A stretch of DNA of 64,000 nucleotides from JAJDXW01 sp965223775. Its GTDB lineage: Bacteria; Pseudomonadota; Gammaproteobacteria; HK1. The notes beneath the pieces were generated by a model, which saw nothing but the letters and a program-made list of their open reading frames with translations, was not told the DNA's origin and made no database searches. Below, in pieces: positions 9,931 through 19,700 of the stretch (the first letter of the stretch is position 1; each line of letters opens with the position of its first letter). The position numbers and the translations under genes are program-made. The stretch covers positions 3,224,001 through 3,288,000 of the forward strand of contig OZ245021.1 in NCBI GenBank assembly GCA_965223775.1, read 5' to 3'.

Positions 9931-10657
9931 TCAATTAAGGTCAAGGTTGAACCGACAGCTTCCAACCACTTCGCACAAATCAAGTCCATCGCCGTACCGC
10001 CCCTGTTCGCGCCCGGTGACTTCAGCGGTGTCCATGGCAGCACCGCCTGACGGGGGCGGAGTGTAAAGAACTTTCAAGAGATTGCAAGTATGCTATTTTT
10101 TTACCTTATCAAAAACATATTTTTCTCACGACGCCCGCCCAGATTCCGCTGAAAAACTCCCTCGATGCACGTATACAAGGGCGAACCGGCACTGTGGCGG
10201 CACTGTCTCGGGAGGCGTTCAGAAAACATATATTTGTGCAATTACGAATAATTTATTTATCTGGTCCGGACCCCACCCTCCTATTCGAGATCCATAATGA
10301 ACCAACGATGCACGAGATAGGGCTGTGGTTCACCACTGCGGCGAGCGATGCCCTTTTCGCAACGATGCCCCGCCACGCACACGGCCCGGCGGGGCAGGTG
10401 GCGCTCTCAGCGATAGCAAGCCGCCGTTTCCAGGGGCGCACGGGACGCGCCCTCCTCGGTGGTGCCGCCGGTGTCGTATTCGTCACCGTTCAACATGGGG
10501 TGCAGTATCGCGGAAGCTGGTAGCGCCCCGCCCCTCCGCCACGGCGGTGGTCTCGCCGGCGCATCGCGACGCGCTACGAGAAGCTCGCCGCCAACTGACT
10601 CGCCATGATAAAGCTCGCCGCAATCCGCTTCTGGTTGCGGGCTAATGAGTCCACGAC
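9931..10657. other. AT-richer interval without genes
   Basis: No gene is recognised. Bases 10070-10135 and 10205-10265 are clearly AT-richer than the surroundings (runs such as CTATTTTTTTACC), a possible regulatory region, but I could not assign a promoter to any gene. Confidence 0.4.
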
Positions 10658-11335
10658 CTAGTCTCCGTCGAGCAACGCCACCACGCGGATGTGTGCGCCA
10701 TCGGAATTCAGGATCCTGAGCGGCAGCGCGACCACGAATGCACGCGGCCTGGGCACACTGCCGAGATTGCAAAGGTACTCGATCATGATCACCCCGTTGC
10801 GCAGAAGCGTATCGTGCGTAACGAAGTCCTCCATTGGTGCCGACTCGCCGTGCATCATGCCCCGGATCGGGTAGTCTTGCGGAAAGTCGTAGCCGATCGT
10901 GCTGATCTCTTTCCCAAGCAGCCAGTCGCAGGCGGGGCGCGTCATGTAGGGGGACTCGGTCCAGAACGCCGGCGTCGCCAGTGATTCCTGCTCGTCCCAT
11001 GCCGTTTTCAGGAAGACGATGTCGTCCTTCCGAATGTGTTGGCCTGCCTTCTCCAGATGCTCAACGGTAATCGCCGTTTTCGGCGCGATCGGCGTGAGAT
11101 CGACGATTGCGGCATCACCCACCAACCGATCTAGCGGGATGTCTTCGGTCGTGATGCCGTCCGGAATGACATGGAGGGGAGCATCCAGATGGGTGAAGCT
11201 GTGAACCGGTGCGGCCATCCAGGTGTTCTGAAAGAGATCACCGGTTGCGAAGGCCTTGACCAGCTTGTGATCGATGCGCCAGCGCTGATCGAAATGCTCG
11301 GTTATAGGAGCGGTCAAATCCACGATCTTACGCAT
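10658..11335 (-). CDS. Cyclase-family (kynurenine formamidase-like) hydrolase
   Basis: The 225-residue protein begins MRKIVDLTAPITEHFDQRW and belongs to the metal-dependent cyclase family, whose members include kynurenine formamidase and isatin hydrolase. The metal-binding motif appears as HSFTHLDAPLH at residues 45-55; the usual form is HxGTHxDxPxH, so the Gly is replaced by Phe. GYDFPQDYPIRGMMHG near residue 150 and the C-terminal VVALPLRI fit the fold. The ATG at 11335 is preferred to the adjacent TTG. It stands alone between eroded regions, and its substrate cannot be deduced. Confidence 0.85.
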   Translation of the reverse strand: MRKIVDLTAPITEHFDQRWRIDHKLVKAFATGDLFQNTWMAAPVHSFTHLDAPLHVIPDGITTEDIPLDRLVGDAAIVDLTPIAPKTAITVEHLEKAGQHIRKDDIVFLKTAWDEQESLATPAFWTESPYMTRPACDWLLGKEISTIGYDFPQDYPIRGMMHGESAPMEDFVTHDTLLRNGVIMIEYLCNLGSVPRPRAFVVALPLRILNSDGAHIRVVALLDGD

Positions 11336-11643
11336 CAATTTTGGTCTCCCGAAATTCAGATCAGGTTCAGCCGATATTCCCCAGTTGACCGTCGTTCTCG
11401 GCGCTCAATGTAGCCATTCGGGCTCTCGATGGCAATTCCGAGACCGATGAGCGTGGGCAGGGCACTCCGCCGGCCGTCCGGACCGTCGCCGGCGGCGGGG
11501 AGCAGCACCAGCAGCAAGGCCTGGCGGGGCATGATCGGGGTCGGCTCCAAGGTACGCCAACGCACCTTGCTCAATCTGGGACGACACTCCCACCGTTCGC
11601 CGCACCCGAATCCGTGAAACCCCTGCCGCCTCTCGGAGGCCAT
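11336..11643. other. Interval with no assigned gene
   Basis: A minus-strand open stretch ending at 11356 (TLIGLGIAIESPNGYIERRE) might be the end of a lost gene, but it matches nothing I recognise. Confidence 0.3.
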
Positions 11644-11815
11644 GGCGGCAGCGGCCGGCTTGAGAGGACGGACGTCGCCGGACGATCTGGTGGCACGGTA
11701 CGCGGACGGAGCCAGATTCGATCCGCTGACCGAAACAGAGCGCTCGAGACTCGCGCAGCGCTACGTGACGGACCTTCAGTCTCCGGAGAGCGCCGGGTAC
11801 GGGACCGCATCCTGA
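11644..11815 (+). pseudogene. Duplicated 3' end of the sulfotransferase gene at 14405
   Basis: This stretch encodes AAAAGLRGRTSPDDLVARYA, DGARFDPLTETERSRLAQRY and DLQSPESAGYGTAS plus stop. That is nearly identical to the last 57 residues of the gene ending at 15334 (SRGRTSPDDLVARHADGARF and so on). Nothing of the catalytic part is present, so it is a partial gene copy about 3.5 kb from its relative. Bases 11816-12096 beyond it contain no recognisable gene. Confidence 0.8.
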
Positions 11816-12096
11816 TCCGGTTGGCGATGCCGGCTGTCAACGATCACGCGCATCGCGGCGATACGCTCGTCTCGGACGTGCCCGTCGGGATGAATGGGGA
11901 CGACGCGTCGCGGGTATTTCCAGCCGGTGTTCAGCGCGCGAAAGTGAAAGAAGAACAGCGTGGGTTCGTCGCTTCCATTGGCGTCGCCTGGGCCTAGCCC
12001 AACTTTAACTTGCCCCCCGACACGAGTCTTACAATTCATATAGTTACGGTGTTCGGAGCGGGCGTGTGGCACTACATTTGCACGCCGATGGTGATT

Positions 12097-12960
12097 TCAC
12101 ACGATGGTCTTGCGGGTCGCTCCGGGGGCGGGGTCGATGCCCAGGGCGTCGTAGATGGCGTGCTGGGGCGGTTCGGCGCGGGTGGCTTTACGTACATGCA
12201 AGGTGCGCCCATCGGCGCGTCGGAAGGTGGCGGTGATGCGCTGTTGTCCTTCGAGGATCCGTCGAATGGTGTTCCAGCTCGCGTGCTCGCCGGCTTCGCG
12301 CAGACGTCGTCGGATGAGCTGTACGAGCTGGTAGGCGATGACGCAGATGAACAGATGTCCTTCGGCGCGGATGGGCTTGTGGTGGAAGATGGGTCGCAGT
12401 CCGAGTTCCGATTTCAGGGAGCGGAAGACGGCCTCGAGGTCGGTGAGGGTGACATAGGTGCGCCACAGGGTTTCCTCGTCCCAATCGGTTTGATTGCTGC
12501 GCAGGCAATACACCCCCGGATGGGTCATCATCGAGCCTTCGACCGGGCGGCGGGTGAAGCGCACCGCGGTGGCGCGCTCGGCGCTGGGGCCGGACAGCCC
12601 CAGCTCCGGGAGCCCGGTGCGAAGTGCGAGCTGGTCCATCGCCCACAACCCGACGTGCTCCACGCCGACCGAGCGCGGTCGCACGAGTTCGAGCGAATCG
12701 ACGTCCACGCGTTGGATATCGGGTCCATCGTCGGGGGCGTCGGCGCGCGCGAGCAGTTGGGCGGCGATACGCTGGGCGTGGGTTTCCAGCCCCGGGGGGC
12801 CATCGGGGTCGAGTTGGAGCTGGCCGGCAAGGAGCCGGGGGGGACCGCCCCCGCCGTCGGCCACCGCATCCGCACACTCGACAACCGCCGGATGCCGGCA
12901 CGGCCGGGCTGGATGGGCGGGCACCCGGCGTTGCAGGAGCGCGGGATCGCTACCGGCACG
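12097..12960 (-). pseudogene. IS1634-type (IS4-like) transposase remnant
   Basis: The C-terminal part is well preserved: PGVYCLRSNQTDWDEETLWR, TYVTLTDLEAVFRSLKSELG with the catalytic Glu region, and KPIRAEGHLFICVIAYQLVQ. The N-terminal part (about 12600-12830) retains RVDVDSLELVRPRSVGVEHV, typical of the family, but is joined directly to the C-terminal part. The central region with the first catalytic Asp residues is gone. No complete inverted repeats were found. Bases 12961-13421 upstream hold no recognisable gene. Confidence 0.8.
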
Positions 12961-13421
12961 CCCGCGGGTTCCGGAGGTCGGCCTCCAGGTGCGCGAGCGT
13001 GGCGCCGCCTGCCGGGTCCTGGCGGCATGGCCGCTGCCGGTCGCCGCAACGGGTGTGCCGGCCGCGCGATCGGGCCGGAGCCTCAAGGCCCGCATCGCCG
13101 GCGGCGCGCCGGCCCGGCACCGGGATGGTGGACGACTGCCCGGGAAGCCCGATAGTGTGCGGCCCGCGCCCGGACGGCCCGGCCGCCGACCTCGACCGGA
13201 AGCGGGAAGGTTCGGAGCCGGTGCGCGGTTGCCGGCTCGTCGGCGCGGGGACCACAGGGGAGGACAGGACCGTGACGACAGCGCTTGCGACCGATGCCCC
13301 GCGAGTGCGATGACCGGCCGGGGGGCCCGGAGCCGGCCTCCGGGACCCTCGACCTTGTCCCGGGCAAGGGCTCTCAGCCCGGGCCGACCGCCGACGGCGG
13401 GGGCGGCTCCGGCCCGGCCGG

Positions 13422-14408
13422 GTGAACGACCGCGACCCCATGCTGCCGAAACCTTCCCTTTGCCTGAACATCCCCAAGACCGGCTCGTCCTGGATGCGCC
13501 ATTTCTTCGACGCCGCGGACTGGCTCGAGCTGAGGCGCCGGTGCGGCCTCGGCCACCGCGCGCCTCCCCTTCGCGCGAGCCTGGAATTCGTGAGGATGGC
13601 CAAGCGCTACGGCCCGGAATGGGGCAGCCTCAATTGCCGGGCCCGGGACCATCACGCCGGCTACGGCTCCCTGCCCGAGAGCATCCGGCGCCATCCCAAG
13701 CTCTGCTCCCTCAGGGACCTCGCGTCCTGGTACTGCTCCGCCTTCCTGTTCTACACGCACGCCATGAAGAACACGCTCCTCCACCGCGCCATACGGCTGC
13801 TCGTGGACGGTGAGGAGTGCGTGCGCAACGAGAACACGCGAACGCTCCTGATGCGGCACCGGACCGAGTTCCGCGAGAGGCTCGAAGGCGAAGCGGTCCG
13901 CCCGAACGCCACCGAGGAGCTGTCGGTGGAGTTCTTCCTGTGGTTTCAGCGCACCATCCGGACCGAGGCCGTGATGAACCGATGGGCCGGGATGGCGCCG
14001 CCCCGCCATCCGCTGGGATTCCTGACGTTGCGCACGATCACCATCCTGTTCGAAGACCCCAGGCGGGTATTCTCCATGGAGGCCGACGAGTTCCACGGAT
14101 ATTTCGACAGCGGCCGATATCTTCGCGATATCCGCTGCGAGTTCGTTCTCGACTTCGACAGGCTGTCGGATCAGTTGTGCGCGGTGATGATCGACGCGCT
14201 CGGCTATACCGCGGAAATCGTCCACGTCCTGCGGGAGAACACCGGGAGGAAGAACGCCTCCGCCCAAGAAAGGAAACCCGGCGTCATGCGCGACCTCGGC
14301 CGAAGCGCACTGTTCGCGCGGGTCCTCGAGGAGGAGGCCGTCTACGAGAGGTATCTCCTGCCGCTGGCCGGCGCAACGCGGGATAGCCACGCGGAGCGAG
14401 GCCGGTGA
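13422..14408 (+). CDS. Sulfotransferase-like protein
   Basis: The predicted protein (328 residues) carries a PAPS 5'-phosphosulfate-binding loop near the N-terminus, CLNIPKTGSSWMRHFF, and later LCSLRDLASWYCSAFLFYTH, resembling the sulfotransferase 3'-phosphate region. It would transfer sulfate to a carbohydrate or other acceptor in the cytoplasm. GTG at 13422 and ATG at 13440 (six codons later) are both possible starts; neither has a clear ribosome binding site. Its last bases overlap the next sulfotransferase-like gene by 4 (GTGA), so the two form an operon at the edge of the polysaccharide cluster. The acceptor is unknown. Confidence 0.75.
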   Translation: MNDRDPMLPKPSLCLNIPKTGSSWMRHFFDAADWLELRRRCGLGHRAPPLRASLEFVRMAKRYGPEWGSLNCRARDHHAGYGSLPESIRRHPKLCSLRDLASWYCSAFLFYTHAMKNTLLHRAIRLLVDGEECVRNENTRTLLMRHRTEFRERLEGEAVRPNATEELSVEFFLWFQRTIRTEAVMNRWAGMAPPRHPLGFLTLRTITILFEDPRRVFSMEADEFHGYFDSGRYLRDIRCEFVLDFDRLSDQLCAVMIDALGYTAEIVHVLRENTGRKNASAQERKPGVMRDLGRSALFARVLEEEAVYERYLLPLAGATRDSHAERGR

Positions 14409-15334
14409 CGTTGAGCGGTTTGCCCCCATCCCGCACAGGGCCGGGACGGCCCGATCTTCCGGAGATCGTCCTGCACCTGGGCGCCCAGAGGACCGGCTCG
14501 ACCCGCCTCCAGTCCATTCTCGACGCGAATCGGGATGCGCTGGCGACGAACGCAACGGTGGCACTGACGCCGCCGCGCCGCGGCAAGCGGGTCTCCCCCA
14601 CCATTCGCGACGTTCTCGCGCTTGTGCCGACCAGGCGTTCCTGGCCGGTCCGGCGCTACCTGAAGCTGCGCAAGGCGCGCGCCATGTTCCGGGATCTGGT
14701 TGCGGACGGACCGCCGGGGCCGCCGCCGCGCAGGATTGTCGTGTCGGACGAGACCATGCTCGGCCCCTGTTTCCGGACCGACGGCTTCGGGCTCTACCCG
14801 TGCGCGTATCCGAGCCTTGTCGCCCTGCGCAGGCTCCTGGGCCGTCCTCCCTCCGCGGTGCATTTGACGCTTCGGGCCTACGATACGTTCCTGGTCTCCG
14901 TGTACGCCATGGCGGCCGTCTACCGGCGCGACGTGCCGCCCTTCGACGACATCCGGGAGAGATTCCTCGCCGTCCGCCGGGGGTGGCCGGCCGTCGTCGA
15001 CGACGTGGCCCGCGCGTTTCCCCGGACGGCGGTGAAGCTGACCCGGGTCGAGCGCGACACGATGGAGAACCGCGTACGGGGTCTCGTGGGACCGGAGGTC
15101 CTGGAGAGGTTCCGGCTCGATGGCGACCAACGGCCGAATGCGGCGCCGACCGTCGAGGCGATTGCGGCGGCGGCCGGCTCGAGAGGACGGACGTCGCCGG
15201 ACGATCTGGTCGCACGGCACGCGGACGGAGCCAGGTTCGATCCGCTGACCGAAGAAGAACGCTCGAGACTTGCGGAACGCTACGCGACGGACCTGGAGTC
15301 CCTGGAGAGCGCCGGCTACGGGACCGCATCCTGA
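14405..15334 (+). CDS. Sulfotransferase-like protein
   Basis: The 309-residue protein has the P-loop-like VLHLGAQRTGSTRLQSILDA at about residues 22-41, similar to the 5'-PSB loop of sulfotransferase-family proteins, but the rest diverges strongly from characterised enzymes. Start is GTG within the stop of the preceding gene. The C-terminal 57 residues (RGRTSPDDLVARHADGARFD onward) recur as a gene fragment at 11644-11815. Co-occurrence with two other sulfotransferase-like genes suggests a sulfated surface glycan. Confidence 0.7.
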   Translation: MTLSGLPPSRTGPGRPDLPEIVLHLGAQRTGSTRLQSILDANRDALATNATVALTPPRRGKRVSPTIRDVLALVPTRRSWPVRRYLKLRKARAMFRDLVADGPPGPPPRRIVVSDETMLGPCFRTDGFGLYPCAYPSLVALRRLLGRPPSAVHLTLRAYDTFLVSVYAMAAVYRRDVPPFDDIRERFLAVRRGWPAVVDDVARAFPRTAVKLTRVERDTMENRVRGLVGPEVLERFRLDGDQRPNAAPTVEAIAAAAGSRGRTSPDDLVARHADGARFDPLTEEERSRLAERYATDLESLESAGYGTAS

Positions 15335-15573
15335 TGCGCTCGGCGTGCGCGGGGCGGGCCATCCCGTTGCCGTCGCGGCCTCGCGGTCCTGAGTGTCCGT
15401 ACGCATTGAGGAACCTCCGCAATGCGCGACTCGCCCGGCAGGCTCAGGGCTTGTTCGGGATCTACGGCGCCCCGGTATGCGGCAACTGCCTGGCCGGCCT
15501 CCGAGCTTGCGCCGCGTACGCGCTGCCGGGCTGCGCGGCGTAGCGGCCAGCCGGGACCAGGTGCCGTGACACG

Positions 15574-16503
15574 TCACGACGATCGGCGAATCAGCGCGGC
15601 CAGCATGCCGGTGGCGAGCCCCCAGTACCTGAACCTCCGGCACATGCCGATCGGGTCCAGCCGGAAGGCGGTCGCCACCGAGGCAAGTGCGGCGCGACGG
15701 CTGCCGTACGGCAGCTCGTACCGGGCCAGCCAGAGATGCACCCTGGCATGGGCGGCCGGCCGTTCGCTCAGCTCGCGCGCGAATCGGGCGAGATGCGCTC
15801 GAACCATGCCGGCACGGGCGGCCAGGTTCTCCGGGGTCCGGTCGGTCATTTGCCCGCGGGCATGCCGGTACTTCAGCAGCGCGACCTGCGGCACGAAGTC
15901 CACGTGCCAGCCCCGGGCGCAGATCCGGCTCATGAAGTCCACGTCCTTTGCCCGATGGAGTCCCTCATCGAACCCCCCGACCGAGCGGGCGGTCGACCTG
16001 CGCACCAGCCACGAAGACGGTGATGCCGGTACGTGCAGGGCCAGCACGTGCTCGAAGATGTCTCCGCGCAGGGTCAGTCGCGTGGTCCCGATCCGCCGGC
16101 GGCTCGCCTCCTCCAGCTCGTCGCGCCAGCAGTACACGAGCCCGACCGCGGGCGGGGCCGCGTCGAGCAGCGCCACCTGGGCCGCCAGCTTGCCCGGCAG
16201 CCACTCGTCGTCGTCGTCCAGGAAGGCGACGTACTCGCCGCGGGCGTGCTCGATCCCGGTGTTCAACGCCTTCGACTGACCCATGTTGCGTTCGTGGCGA
16301 AACGACCGGATGCGGCGGTCGGCGAACCGGGCGATCACCGCCGGCGTCTCGTCCGTGGAATGGTCGTCGACGACGAGGAGCTCGAAGTCCGTCCAGGTCT
16401 GGGCGAGAACGCTGCCGACGGCACGCGGAAGCAGTACGGCGCGGTTGCGGGTCGGAATGACGACGCTGACCCGGGGGGGGCCGCTGCCCGCCCGGTCAGG
16501 CAT
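15574..16503 (-). CDS. Family 2 glycosyltransferase
   Basis: The 309-residue inverting GT-A enzyme has VSVVIPTRNRAVLLPRAVGS near the N-terminus, VVDDHSTDET, then the metal-binding AFLDDDDEW near residue 95. ATG at 16503 (MPDRAGSGPP) is preferred over an ATG 17 codons upstream, because the intervening bases are the duplicated tail of the glycosyltransferase gene at 16736. Eight consecutive G (read as C on the coding strand) encode Gly-Pro-Pro at residues 8-10; the decayed copy at 16653 has only seven. It probably transfers a sugar during surface polysaccharide assembly. Confidence 0.9.
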   Translation of the reverse strand: MPDRAGSGPPRVSVVIPTRNRAVLLPRAVGSVLAQTWTDFELLVVDDHSTDETPAVIARFADRRIRSFRHERNMGQSKALNTGIEHARGEYVAFLDDDDEWLPGKLAAQVALLDAAPPAVGLVYCWRDELEEASRRRIGTTRLTLRGDIFEHVLALHVPASPSSWLVRRSTARSVGGFDEGLHRAKDVDFMSRICARGWHVDFVPQVALLKYRHARGQMTDRTPENLAARAGMVRAHLARFARELSERPAAHARVHLWLARYELPYGSRRAALASVATAFRLDPIGMCRRFRYWGLATGMLAALIRRSS

Positions 16504-16557
16504 CGTCCCGACTCGCGTCAAGGCCCGTCCGGGGGCGGCGCATGACCATTTCACGCT

Positions 16558-16650
16558 GTAGGTCGGGTTAGCCGAAGGCGTAACCCGACATCCAACCCGC
16601 GCTTCGGGCGATTCTTCATGTCGGATTACGCTACGCTAATCCGACCTACG
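16558..16650. repeat. Pair of REP-like palindromes
   Basis: Two hairpins lie side by side: GTCGGGTTA...TAACCCGAC and GTCGGATTA...TAATCCGAC, with the outer ends GTAGGTCGG and CCGACCTAC also complementary. This is the widespread proteobacterial GTAGGTCGGGTTAG REP type, normally found between genes. It separates the two copies of the glycosyltransferase start region. Confidence 0.85.
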
Positions 16651-16652
16651 GA

Positions 16653-16781
16653 CTGGCGACGGCGCGCGGAAGCAATCCGGCCCGGTTGTGGGTCGGAATG
16701 ACGACGCTGACCCGGGGGGGCCGCTGCCCGCCCGGTCAGGCATCGTCCCGCCCCGTGCCGGGCCCGTGCGGGGGCGGCGCA
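16653..16781 (-). pseudogene. Duplicated and truncated start of the glycosyltransferase gene
   Basis: Bases 16653-16781 repeat bases 16412-16542 with scattered differences. They include the last codons of the upstream glycosyltransferase (DDA-stop) and the first about 30 codons of the downstream one. The copy has 7 instead of 8 consecutive G and so is frameshifted, then runs into the REP palindromes and stops. It is a leftover of a duplication rather than a gene. Confidence 0.85.
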
Positions 16782-19700
16782 TCCTCGATGCCGGCGAGGG
16801 CCGGGCGCCAACCCCGATGCACGGACTCGACCTCGACCAGAAACTCGGCGTCCTCCGCCTCCCAGGTATGCCGGTCGCCGTGGCGGACCATCAGGTAGCC
16901 GGTATCGTGGGTGCGGTAGACGCCGCCGCCCGCGCGCAGCACGTCCTCGACCAGCGCCGCGTCGACGTGGCGCGGGACCCGGCGCCAGCCGCCCGCGCGC
17001 TCCAGGTCGGCGCGCCCGATCAGCATCGCGCCGCCGGTGATCGAGGCCGACCAGGTCTCGCTCCGCACCCGGCGGCGGCGCACGGTGCGGTCGCCGCGGG
17101 CGAGGTACACGGTGGCGGGGAACTTCCCCACCAGCGCCGCGCCGGAATATTCGCGGGCGAGCGCGAGGTCCCAGAGGTGCTCCGCGCCGTAGAGGTCGTC
17201 GTCGTCCATCTTGGCGAGCAGGGCGCCGCTCGCCGCGTCCGCCGCCGCGTTCAGCACCGAGCCGAGGGGCCGGCTCGCGTCGAGGCGCAACACCTCCACC
17301 GGATGCGGGAAGCAGGCGATGGCGCGTTCCACCGCCTCCGGTGCAAATCCGGGCCCGTGCAGCGCCAGCACCAGCTCCAGGCGCGGGTAGCGCTGGCGGG
17401 CGACATTGGCGAGCGCCGCCGCCAGATGCCCCGGGCGGCGGGTCGCGAGCAGCACCGAGATGCGCGCGGGCTCGGGCGGGTCGGGGAGTGCCGCCGCGCA
17501 CACCTGCCGGGCTCGGGCGCGCAGCGAATGGGCGCGCAACGCCGCCCGCCGTGTGGCGATGCTGAGCGCCTCGCGCGCCGCGGCGCCGGCGCCGCGGAGC
17601 TCTTCCGTCATGAGCCCGTGGAGCTCGGCCCCGAGCAGCGCCGGGAGCGCCGGGCCGCGGTCGGCGAGGTGCACCGGCACCCCGCGGGCGGCCACCCGCG
17701 CCAGCGTGCCGGCGCGCTCGGCGGCGCCCGCGTGGAACGCCGCCACGTCCTCGAGGTGGTGGCAGTGCCGGAGCGCGTCCCGGTCCTCGGCCCTCACCAC
17801 GCGGTGGGCCCGCACCCCGGGCGGGAGCAGGCGCGGCGGCCCGAGCGCCGCGACGCGAGGCTCGACCTCGCGCACCCAGCCGATCGGGTTGTCGAGCGCC
17901 GGGTCGAAGGCCGGCACCGCGAGCGCGGGCGCCTCGCAGAGGATGACGGCCGGCGCCTCGATGCCCGCCGTCGCGATGCCCGGCGCCGCGATCCCCGCCG
18001 CCGCGATGCTCGCCGCCGCGATCCCCGCGGCCTGCGCCGGCGTGTCGGCGAGCACCACGTCGACATGCCTGCCGTCGAGCTCGCGGGCGACCCGCGACGA
18101 CGCCGCGAACACCGCCCGGGCGCGGGCGCCGAGCACCGCGATCTCCGCCCCGAGCGGCGGATCGGCCTGCGCCCCCGTTCGGGTCGCCCCCGCTCGGGTC
18201 GCCCCCGCGGCCGGGGCCGCCGCTCCGCCCCCGCCCTGGTACAACCACCAGCGAAGCCCCGCGGCGAGCCACCGCGCGAACCGCCAGCCGGTGCGAAGCC
18301 CCCGCACGTGCCGCGCCTCCGCCCACACCCGCGCCGCCACGGCGCGGACCCCCCGGGGGCTCCGCGCCCCCCCAGCGCGCCGGGCGACCGGGAGGGCGCG
18401 GCCGAGCGCGAGGCGCGCGGCCGGGATCCTGCGCGCCTCGCCGTAGTCGGCGGCGCTCCCGCCCGCGCGCCGGGCGCGGTGCAGCGCCCACGCGCGCGCG
18501 ACCGATACTTGCGCGCCGTCGCCGAGGACGGCGGTCGCGGTCGCGGCGTCCCCGAGCGCCGAACGCAGACCGCGCACCAGCCCGGGGACCGGCCCGGCGC
18601 CCGCGGGAAGGGCGATGTGGAAGGGGGAGACCGGGAAGGCGTCGAGGGCGGCGCCCGCGGCCGAGACGCACACCCGGGGGTCCGGCGGTGACGGTGCCCG
18701 CGGGTGCGACGCAAGGCTCGCCAAGACGCGCACCCGCGGGTCCGGCCCCAGCGCCTCCTCCAGCGCGCACCGAGCGTCCGGGTCTCCCGGCGCCTCGATG
18801 CAGACCGCGAGGTCGCCTTCCGGATCCGCGAGCAGCGCCTCGGCCGACTCGACCAGCCGCCCGGCAGGCGCATCGCCGGCCTCGATGGCGACGACGTGCC
18901 GCGGCACCGTGTAGCGGCGCCCGGGCGCCGCGCGGCGAAAGCCGGGGTCCGCTACGAGGTGCGCGAGCTTCGCGCCCTGAAGCGCCTGGTCCCGTTCCTT
19001 CCCGGCCCGGCCCTCGGCCCAGCGCCCCTGGTGCCAGCCGAAGGCGTCGCGCGCCGGCACCAGCAGCCCGCCCCGCATCTGCACCCGGTAGCCGAACTCG
19101 GTATCCTCGCCGCCGTAGCGGGCGAAGGACTCGTCGAAGCCTCCCGCCTCCTCGAAGAACGCCCTGGAGATCCCGAGATTGTGGCCGGTCACGGCCCGGA
19201 ACAGGTCGTCGTGCCGCGAGGTGAGGTCCCCGGTCCGCGCCATGTGCCGCTCCAGCCAGGGCGCGTCGCACGGCCGACGGGCGAACAGTTCCCTGAGCGA
19301 CGCGGGCCGGTCGCGGACCGCCGCGGCGTCGATATCCCCGATCGACACACTGGCGCAGAAGCCGAGCGTCAGCGCATCCGAGACCGCGTGGTGCCAGCGG
19401 GCGTGGGCCGCGAGCAGCCCGGCTTCGGCGATCACGTCGCCGTCGAGAAACACGAGGATGTCGTGCAATGCCGCGCGCGCCCCGGCGTTCCTGGCCCGCG
19501 CAAGCCCGAACCCGCGCCGCTCCTGCCGCACCGTGCGCACGCGCAGCGCGGTCGAGGCGGGGACGCGGAGCGGAGGGAAGGAGCCGTCGTCGACCACGAC
19601 CACCTCGAACAGCGCGCGCGGATAGTCCTGGCCCTGGAGGCCCGCGAGGGTGAGCGCCAGCGCCCCCGGCGCCTCGAAGCAGGGCACGACGACGCTCACC

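Noticed and set aside
9746..10050. Repeat proteins of the ALGARRS or RAPSAER type on both strands.
   Set aside because: They are translations of the heptanucleotide repeat in all frames; none has a ribosome binding site or conserved flanks.
11776..12072. Minus-strand frame with FFFHFRALNTGWKYPRRV as a gene.
   Set aside because: No start signal or family match; it lies between a gene fragment and an IS remnant.
13374..15422. Long minus-strand open frame opposite the two sulfotransferase-like genes.
   Set aside because: It is an antisense frame in GC-rich DNA; the plus-strand proteins have recognisable motifs and an operon-type overlap.
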